From: DASVHS01 sp036390755
GTDB taxonomy: Bacteria; Acidobacteriota; Thermoanaerobaculia; Gp7-AA8
Reading direction: 5' to 3'
Assembly: GCA_036390755.1 (NCBI GenBank)
Contig: DASWBH010000175.1
Coordinates: 1 to 6,931 of the forward strand
Length of the DNA: 6,931 bases
This document shows positions 1-4,506 of the stretch, one piece after another (position 1 is the first letter of the stretch; every line of letters begins with the position of its first letter). The translations under genes and the position numbers were made by a program. Below the pieces are notes generated by a model. It had not been told where the DNA came from, did no database searches, and was given only the letters and a program-made list of their open reading frames with translations.

Positions 1-540
1 CAGACCCCGCTGGCGTATTCGACCAAGCTCATCCACTACCTGTACTGGCCGGACCTCGTGCGGCTCTCGGTGGAGGTGACTGTCCCGGCACAGGTGCGGC
101 GCGCCATCGACACCGTGCTCCTCACGCGCGTCGGCAAGCTCTCGCTGGGGGAGCGGATCTCGGCCGCCCGTCGCTGCAGTCCCGCCCTGATCAAGGTCCT
201 GATCTTCGATCCCGATCCGCGCGTGTTCGAAGCGCTCCTCGTCAACCAGCGTCTGCGCGAGGACGACCTGCTCGCGCTGGCGGCCTCGACACAGGCGACG
301 GTCGATCAGCTCTCGATGCTCGCCGCAGACAAGAAGTGGTCGTTTCGTTATGCGATCCGCAAAGCGCTCGTGCTCAATCCTTTGACGCCGCGAGCCGTCG
401 CCGCGTCGCAGCTCCGGTTCCTCTCGCGGCGCGACCTCGTTTCGCTGCACGAAAACCCCTCGACGTCCGTCTATCTGCGCCGTTGCATCGAGCGGATTCC
501 GGGGCATGAATTGTCCGCGGGTGCCGCACAGATTGACTAA
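1..540 (+). CDS. Alpha-helical (HEAT-like) repeat protein, 5'-truncated
   Basis: The reading frame is open from the first base of the window to the TAA at 538-540, giving 179 residues of a protein whose start lies upstream. An internal GTG at 58 is a possible start, but the open frame before it (QTPLAYSTKLIHYLYWPDL) looks like coding sequence, so I treat the gene as partial. The protein consists of amphipathic helices in repeats of the form A/L-L-x-N-P/Q followed by a short turn and another helix (FEALLVNQRL, RKALVLNPLTP, VSLHENPST). Its C-terminal part (W at codon 113, then RYAIRKALVLNP and RRDL) closely resembles the C-terminus of the repeat protein at 1408-2499, so the two are probably paralogues. 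There are no catalytic motifs. A scaffold or protein-binding role is inferred from the repeat type only; the exact function is unknown. Confidence 0.75.
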   Translation, partial: QTPLAYSTKLIHYLYWPDLVRLSVEVTVPAQVRRAIDTVLLTRVGKLSLGERISAARRCSPALIKVLIFDPDPRVFEALLVNQRLREDDLLALAASTQATVDQLSMLAADKKWSFRYAIRKALVLNPLTPRAVAASQLRFLSRRDLVSLHENPSTSVYLRRCIERIPGHELSAGAAQID

Positions 541-541
541 A

Positions 542-1411
542 ATGACCGAACCGATGCCGGATCAGGAGCCGCAGGCGCACTCTGAGCTCGCGTCATTCGG
601 CGATGAGCTGCGGCGGGAGCGTGAGATCCGCGGTATCTCGCTCAAGGAAATCGCCGATGCCACCAAGATCAGCAAGCGCTTCCTCGAGGCGATCGAGCGC
701 AACGACCACCGCACGCTTCCTGCTCCCGTCTTCACCCGCGGTTTCGTCCGCGAATACGCGCGCTACCTTGGCCTCAACTGCGACGAGATGGTCAACCGCT
801 ACAACTTCGCCGCGGCGGGGGATGACCGCATCGAGAAGAGCGTCCATCTCGACCGTCTCGTGCAGCCGGCGGTTCCGTCGATCGAGCGTCAGCAGCCGAA
901 GAAGAGGGGCATCCCGCCCGCCTACGCGCGCGTCGACCGCGGCGCGTTTCTGCTGATCGCGATCGTCGCCGTGCTCGCCGCGCTGGCGTGGTGGGCCGTC
1001 GAGCACAAACGCGCGCAGAGCGATCTCGCGCGGCACGAAGTCTCGCCTCCGCCCTCGGCGACCGCTCCGCCGCGCATGGCGCCGCACATGACCCAGCCGG
1101 TTGTTGCCGCGCCTCAGCCTCCCGCGCGCAAATCCGACGAGCCGCTGCGGCTCGTAGTCGAGCTGACCGATGACTCGTGGATCGACCTCGAAGTCGACGG
1201 CAAGACGGTGATGCGCGGCGACTATCCGCGCGGAACACGCGAAGTGTTCGAAGCGAAGGACAACTTCCGGTTCAAGCGGATCGGCGACGCGGCCGCTGTC
1301 ATTCTGATGCTCAACGACAAACAGATCCCGCCGCTCGGGCGCGAGCGGCAGGTGATCAAGAACCGCGTCTACGATCGCGCGTATCTCGACAAGTTCGATA
1401 AACAACCATGA
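542..1411 (+). CDS. RodZ-like membrane protein: N-terminal HTH, one TM helix, C-terminal DUF4115-type domain
   Basis: This 289-residue protein has the RodZ architecture. A Cro/CI-type helix-turn-helix of the RodZ kind covers about residues 18-85 (GDELRREREIRGISLKEIA, then TKISKRFLEAIE and VFTRGFVREYARYLGL). A single hydrophobic segment lies at about 134-154 (FLLIAIVAVLAALAWW). A Pro/Ala-rich linker follows, and then a beta-rich periplasmic domain from about residue 202 (LRLVVELTDDSWIDLEVDG). In RodZ the HTH binds MreB and the membrane protein supports cell shape; that role is inferred here. I chose the ATG at 542, directly after the upstream stop. An in-frame ATG at 506 would overlap the upstream gene by 35 bases, and an ATG at 554 is also possible. 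No good ribosome binding site decides between them. Its stop overlaps the next start (ATGA, 1408-1411). Confidence 0.85.
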   Translation: MTEPMPDQEPQAHSELASFGDELRREREIRGISLKEIADATKISKRFLEAIERNDHRTLPAPVFTRGFVREYARYLGLNCDEMVNRYNFAAAGDDRIEKSVHLDRLVQPAVPSIERQQPKKRGIPPAYARVDRGAFLLIAIVAVLAALAWWAVEHKRAQSDLARHEVSPPPSATAPPRMAPHMTQPVVAAPQPPARKSDEPLRLVVELTDDSWIDLEVDGKTVMRGDYPRGTREVFEAKDNFRFKRIGDAAAVILMLNDKQIPPLGRERQVIKNRVYDRAYLDKFDKQP

Positions 1412-2499
1412 GCAGCACGGCCCCCACGGAGCTCACCGCAGCGCTGGTCATCTCGCAGATCGAAGCGCGAGCGTACACGCCCGAGGTTCTCACGACGATC
1501 GCGCGCGGATTTCTCCCTCTGCCGCAGGAAGACCTCATCGTCGTGCTCTCGTATATGTCCGAGAACGCGGACGAAGAGTTCGCGACGATCGCTCGCGCGT
1601 CGCTCGCGGACATTCCGGCGCGGTCGGTCAACGCGTTTGCATCGAACGAAAGCGCATCGCCCGACTCGCTGAAGCTGCTGGCGCGCGCATCGCGCGACGC
1701 TCACGTGCTCGAGTCTCTGATCCGCAACCGCGCAGTTCGCGACGAGACGGTCGTCGAGGTGGCCCGTCGCGCCGACGCGCACGTGCAGGACATCATCGTC
1801 ATCAACCAGCTGCGCATCCTCCGCGCGCCGGAGATCATCGACGCGCTGCTCGAGAACCCGAACGTCACGCCCGACACGCGGCGCCGCGCGCTCGAGAACC
1901 GCGAGGAGTTTTTCGAGAAGAAAGCCCGCCTCGAGCAGCTCAAGCAGATCCTCGGCGCGGAGGAGATGATCGACGAAGCCGCCCCCGATGATGCGATCTC
2001 CGACCTCCTCGAACAGGCCGTGGCCGACAAGACTCCGGCGACGACCCTCGGCGAGATCAGCGTCAAGGAGCTCGAGGACAAGAAGCAGCAGTCCGTCTGG
2101 GCTCTCGTGCTGAAGATGACCGTCTCCGAGAAAGTGCAGCTCGCGTTCAAAGGCGACAAGACCCTGCGCATGATCCTCATCCGCGACCGCAACCGCCTCG
2201 TCGCCTCCTCCGCCATCAGGAATCCCCGGATGAGCGAGAACGAGGTCGAGTCGATCGCAGGCATGCGCAACGTCGAGGAAGAGGTGCTGCGCATCATCGG
2301 ACGCCGGCGCGACTGGACGTCGAAATACCCCATCGCAATCGCACTAGCGAAGAATCCGAAGGCACCGATAGGGGTTGTCCTGCCGTTGATCAATCGTTTA
2401 ACCTTACGGGATTTGAAGGGGTTGAAAGACGACAAGGGTGTGAGCGAGGCCGTGCGTGTGAACGCCCGGAAGCTCTACCAGGCTCGCCAGAAAACCTGA
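1408..2499 (+). CDS. HEAT-like/DUF2336-like repeat protein
   Basis: This is a 363-residue, mostly helical soluble protein with no signal peptide or membrane segment. It contains loosely repeated helix pairs with an N-P or N-R turn (LIRNRAVRDETV, LLENPNVTPDTR, AIRNPRMSENEV, ALAKNPKAPIGV). A charged, probably coiled-coil stretch lies around residues 165-200. The C-terminal part carries RRRDW (W at residue 303), KYPIAIALAKNP and LRDLKGL, which match the C-terminus of the partial protein at 1-540. Repeats of this kind usually bind other proteins, and no enzymatic motif is visible. The gene is coupled to the RodZ-like gene by an ATGA overlap and lies 6 bases before the J-domain gene, so it probably acts with one of them; that is inference. 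Codons 2341-2424 are unusual for the gene, with CTA, ATA, TTA and TTG clustered there. Confidence 0.75.
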   Translation: MSSTAPTELTAALVISQIEARAYTPEVLTTIARGFLPLPQEDLIVVLSYMSENADEEFATIARASLADIPARSVNAFASNESASPDSLKLLARASRDAHVLESLIRNRAVRDETVVEVARRADAHVQDIIVINQLRILRAPEIIDALLENPNVTPDTRRRALENREEFFEKKARLEQLKQILGAEEMIDEAAPDDAISDLLEQAVADKTPATTLGEISVKELEDKKQQSVWALVLKMTVSEKVQLAFKGDKTLRMILIRDRNRLVASSAIRNPRMSENEVESIAGMRNVEEEVLRIIGRRRDWTSKYPIAIALAKNPKAPIGVVLPLINRLTLRDLKGLKDDKGVSEAVRVNARKLYQARQKT

Positions 2500-2505
2500 T
2501 CCCCC

Positions 2506-3162
2506 ATGAAGGTTAACTACTACGAAATCCTGGGCGTTGAGCGTTCCGCCTCGGAGCTGGAAATCCGCACCAAGTTCCGGAAGCTCGCCCGGGAAGCGCA
2601 TCCCGATCGCTACCGCGGTCCGGACAAAGCCGAGGCCGAGCGCCGCTTTCAGACGCTGACCGAGGCAGTGAATGTGCTGACCAACCCGGCGCGGCGAAGA
2701 GCTCACGACACCGAGATCGCGACCGGAACGACCAAGGGTCCGGCCGATCCGACGCAGCTCGCGAAGGCCTATATGGCTCAGGGAGTCAAAGCCTACAAGG
2801 AGGGAAACCTCTCCTCGGCCTACGAGAACTTCGACATGGCCGTGAAGCACAACCCGCAGGACGCAAAGGCGCAGCACTATCTGGCCATCATCGCCGCGCG
2901 CATCCCGTCGGCGATGCGTCAGGCTGTACAGGCGATCGAGATGGCTGTGCAGCGCGAGCCGATGAATCCGCAATACCTCAAGGACGCCGGAATGATCTGC
3001 AAGAGAGCGGGTCTGAATGCGAAGGCCGAGCGATATCTCGAAGAGGCACTGAAGTGGGACACGGACAACCGCGACATCCAGAACGCGCTGGCCGAACTGC
3101 GCCAGGGAAAGGGCGAGCCAAAGGACTCCGGCAAGGGATTCGGTCTCTTCCGGAAGAGCTGA
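2506..3162 (+). CDS. J-domain (DnaJ-like) protein with C-terminal TPR repeats
   Basis: The 218-residue protein begins with a complete J-domain at about residues 1-70. It opens NYYEILGVERSAS, has the HPD tripeptide at 32-34 that stimulates the DnaK/Hsp70 ATPase, and ends in the usual helix (FQTLTEAVNVLTNPARRRAHD). There is no Gly/Phe region, zinc finger or DnaJ C-terminal domain, so this is a class III J-protein rather than the housekeeping DnaJ. About three TPR-like helix pairs follow: 86-119 (QGVKAYKEGNLSSAYENFDMA), about 120-154, and 155-190 (AGLNAKAERYLEEALKWD). The TPRs probably bind a client or partner and bring DnaK to it. The ATG at 2506 is the natural start because the J-domain begins at once; no Shine-Dalgarno sequence is visible. 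The partner is unknown, but the adjacent repeat protein and phosphatase are candidates. Confidence 0.9.
   Translation: MKVNYYEILGVERSASELEIRTKFRKLAREAHPDRYRGPDKAEAERRFQTLTEAVNVLTNPARRRAHDTEIATGTTKGPADPTQLAKAYMAQGVKAYKEGNLSSAYENFDMAVKHNPQDAKAQHYLAIIAARIPSAMRQAVQAIEMAVQREPMNPQYLKDAGMICKRAGLNAKAERYLEEALKWDTDNRDIQNALAELRQGKGEPKDSGKGFGLFRKS
3152..3158 (+). promoter_or_regulatory. Probable ribosome binding site of the PP2C gene
   Basis: GGAAGAG lies 8 bases before the GTG at 3167 and supports that start. Most other genes in the window have no comparable purine run and seem to depend on start-stop overlap or leaderless translation. Confidence 0.5.
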
Positions 3163-3166
3163 TCGA

Positions 3167-3922
3167 GTGGAAGTGAAAGCGGCAGGACTGACCCACGTAG
3201 GCCGGCAGCGGCAGCACAACGAGGACACATTTCTCGTCGAAAAGGACGCGAAACTCTTTCTCGTGGCCGACGGCATGGGCGGGCACGCTGCCGGCGAGAT
3301 CGCCTCGCGCATCGCCGTCGACTCGATCTCCGAGTTCATCCTCAACACGAAGCAGGACGACGGCACGTGGCCGCACCTGTACGACGAGAGTCTGAAACGC
3401 TCGACGAATCGCCTGATGGCCGCTGTGCGGATGGCCAACACGCGCGTGCTCGAGGCCATGCGCAAGGACGCACGTCTGCGCGGCATGGGAACGACCGTCG
3501 TGGCGTGTCTCGCCGACGAGGACGTGATGTCGGTCGCCCACGTCGGCGACTCGCGCGCATACCTGATTCGCGACAACGCTCTGAGTCGGATCACCAACGA
3601 TCACTCGTGGGTCTTCGAGCAGGTGCAGGCCGGCATGCTGACCGAGGCCGAGGCGGAGAAGCATCCGTTGCGCAACGTGATCACGCGCGCCCTCGGCGGA
3701 GCGCTTCAGGTGAATCCGGACGCGTCGGAGATCGAGGCGAAGCCGGGCGATGTCTTCCTGCTCTGCTCCGACGGTCTCACTGGCATGGTTCCCGAAGAGG
3801 AAATCCTCAGAGTCGTGACGGAGAGTGCGAACCTCGAAGATGCCTGCGAGAAGCTCATCCAGGAAGCGAACGAGCGCGGCGGTCTCGACAACGTCACGGC
3901 GATCCTCGTGAAGACGATATGA
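3167..3922 (+). CDS. PP2C-type (PPM family) Ser/Thr protein phosphatase, Stp/PrpC-like
   Basis: This 251-residue protein is a single, apparently complete bacterial PP2C catalytic domain that removes phosphate from Ser/Thr residues using Mg/Mn. The expected motifs appear in order: HNED at 17-20, VADGMGGHAAGE with the metal-binding D35, GMGTTVVA, VAHVGDSRAY with D128, HPLRNVITRALG, LLCSDGLTGM with D202, and GGLDNVTAIL with D241. The start is a GTG with a GGAAGAG sequence at 3152-3158, about 8 bases upstream, one of the few plausible ribosome binding sites in the window. No signal peptide or membrane segment is seen, so it should be cytoplasmic. Such phosphatases usually counteract a Hanks-type kinase, but none is encoded here. 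Its TGA overlaps the ATG of the selenoprotein gene (3919-3922). Confidence 0.95.
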   Translation: MEVKAAGLTHVGRQRQHNEDTFLVEKDAKLFLVADGMGGHAAGEIASRIAVDSISEFILNTKQDDGTWPHLYDESLKRSTNRLMAAVRMANTRVLEAMRKDARLRGMGTTVVACLADEDVMSVAHVGDSRAYLIRDNALSRITNDHSWVFEQVQAGMLTEAEAEKHPLRNVITRALGGALQVNPDASEIEAKPGDVFLLCSDGLTGMVPEEEILRVVTESANLEDACEKLIQEANERGGLDNVTAILVKTI

Positions 3923-4155
3923 AGATCCGGATCGATTACTGCGGCGTTTGAAATTACCTTCCCCGGGCCTCCAGTCTGGCGGCCGAGATCAGGAAGGAGC
4001 TGGGCATCGACAGCGAGCTCGTTCGCGGCAGCGGCGGCATCTTCGTCGTCACCGCCGACAACCGGCAGATTTTTTCGAAGAAGGACGCGGGACGGTTTCC
4101 GTCGGAGAAAGAGATCATCGATCAGCTCCGCACGATGAAGACCGCGACCGGCTGA
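3919..4155 (+). CDS. Rdx family (SelW/SelT/SelH-like) selenoprotein with CxxU motif; in-frame TGA read as selenocysteine
   Basis: With the TGA at 3949-3951 read as selenocysteine, this frame encodes a complete 78-residue protein. It begins MKIRIDYCGV-Sec-NYLPRA, so residues 8-11 form the Cys-x-x-Sec redox motif at the end of the first beta strand, exactly where Rdx proteins have CxxC or CxxU. Downstream are two further family hallmarks, GSGGIFVV at about 37-44 and IFSKKDAGRFP at about 51-61, followed by a final helix (SEKEIIDQL). Rdx proteins are small thioredoxin-fold proteins thought to act in thiol redox chemistry; the bacterial substrate is not established. The start ATG overlaps the phosphatase stop (ATGA) and the stop overlaps the next start (TGATG), so the gene fits the operon without a gap. 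TGA is an ordinary stop in five neighbours, which argues for local Sec recoding rather than a changed code. The alternative is a nonsense-mutated or miscalled Cys codon, which I consider much less likely. Confidence 0.92.
3949..3951 (+). other. Selenocysteine codon (TGA), residue 11
   Basis: This TGA is the third position after the Cys of the CGV-U motif, the one place where an Rdx protein is expected to carry Cys or Sec. Family-typical sequence continues without a frame change for 67 residues beyond it. Confidence 0.9.
3957..3997 (+). promoter_or_regulatory. Probable bacterial SECIS element (SelB-binding hairpin)
   Basis: Directly after the TGA the RNA can fold into a hairpin. The lower stem pairs CCTTCC (3957-3962) with GGAAGG (3992-3997), six perfect pairs. 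After an internal loop, GGCC (3966-3969) pairs with GGCC (3981-3984). One T/C mismatch follows, and then CCA (3971-3973) pairs with TGG (3977-3979), leaving the three-base apical loop GTC (3974-3976). A G at the start of a small apical loop and 22 bases between the UGA and the loop agree with the known geometry of bacterial SECIS elements. The apical part resembles the E. coli fdhF hairpin in having a GUC next to the loop. The pairing was read by eye and no folding energy was computed. Confidence 0.72.
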
Positions 4156-4496
4156 TGGCCGACCAGAATCTCATCGAGCGGATCGCCGAACTCATCAACG
4201 TTCACGCCAACGCGAAGCAGGTGTACGGCGATCCCGTCGAGCGCGACGGCACGACGATCATTCCCGTGGCGAATGTGCAGTGGGGATTCGGCGGCGGCTC
4301 CCTCGGACAGGGTGCGTTCGAGCGCGGCGGAGGCGGCGGCGGGATGCGCGCGAAACCGGCCGGCTTCATCGAGATTCGCGACGGCCACGCAGACTTCCGG
4401 CCGGTCCGCGACGCCTCCGATGCCGCGGTCGTCATCGGCGCCGCTTTCGCCGGCATGGCCATCGGTCTTCTGATCGGAAGCCGCAGGCGCGGTTAA
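4155..4496 (+). CDS. GerW/YtfJ-family protein (sporulation-protein YtfJ-like)
   Basis: This 113-residue protein matches the GerW/YtfJ pattern. It has an N-terminal helix (LIERIAELINVHANAKQVYGDPV), then DGTTIIPVANVQWGFGGG, a Gly-rich loop to about residue 63, and the conserved AKPAGFIEIRDG at about 67-77. A hydrophobic C-terminal segment at about 89-108 ends in SRRRG and may touch the membrane. Bacillus GerW affects spore germination, but the family is also found in non-sporulating bacteria where its role is unknown, and nothing else here suggests sporulation. The ATG at 4155 overlaps the selenoprotein stop (TGATG). The frame can be extended to a TTG at 3948, but the added sequence is basic, low-complexity and lies out of frame over the selenoprotein, so I reject that start. 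Confidence 0.88.
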   Translation: MADQNLIERIAELINVHANAKQVYGDPVERDGTTIIPVANVQWGFGGGSLGQGAFERGGGGGGMRAKPAGFIEIRDGHADFRPVRDASDAAVVIGAAFAGMAIGLLIGSRRRG

Positions 4497-4499
4497 AAT
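4494..4499 (+). promoter_or_regulatory. Possible -10 element (TAAAAT) for a leaderless transcript of the HD-GYP gene
   Basis: TAAAAT stands out in G+C-rich sequence and ends 7 bases before the GTG at 4507, the distance expected between a -10 box and a transcription start. That would place the first transcribed base on or near the start codon. No convincing -35 box is seen, and the first three bases are also the stop codon of the previous gene, so chance is a real alternative. Confidence 0.25.
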
Positions 4500-4506
4500 C
4501 GTCACG

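Noticed and set aside
593..1405. Minus-strand open frame of 270 codons
   Set aside because: It is antisense to the RodZ-like gene, with composition typical of a codon-position shadow.
2404..3597. Minus-strand open frame of 397 codons
   Set aside because: It is a shadow of the J-domain and PP2C genes on the plus strand, with a biased composition and no recognisable motif.
3367..3951. Plus-strand open frame of 194 codons ending at the TGA at 3949-3951
   Set aside because: It is an Arg-rich out-of-frame reading of the PP2C gene. Only its last ten codons are real, being the start of the selenoprotein.
3949..3951. TGA as a nonsense mutation making the Rdx gene a pseudogene
   Set aside because: Family sequence is intact after it, the codon sits exactly at the Sec/Cys site, a SECIS-like hairpin follows, and both ends of the gene overlap its neighbours.
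3949..3951. Genome-wide reassignment of TGA to an amino acid
   Set aside because: The genes ending at 1411, 2499, 3162, 3922 and 6225 all use TGA as their normal stop, with the next gene starting at once.
3948..4496. Extended version of the GerW-family gene starting at a TTG at 3948
   Set aside because: The extra 69 residues are basic, low-complexity and unlike the family, and they overlap the selenoprotein in another frame. The ATG at 4155 gives a normal-length protein with a TGATG coupling.
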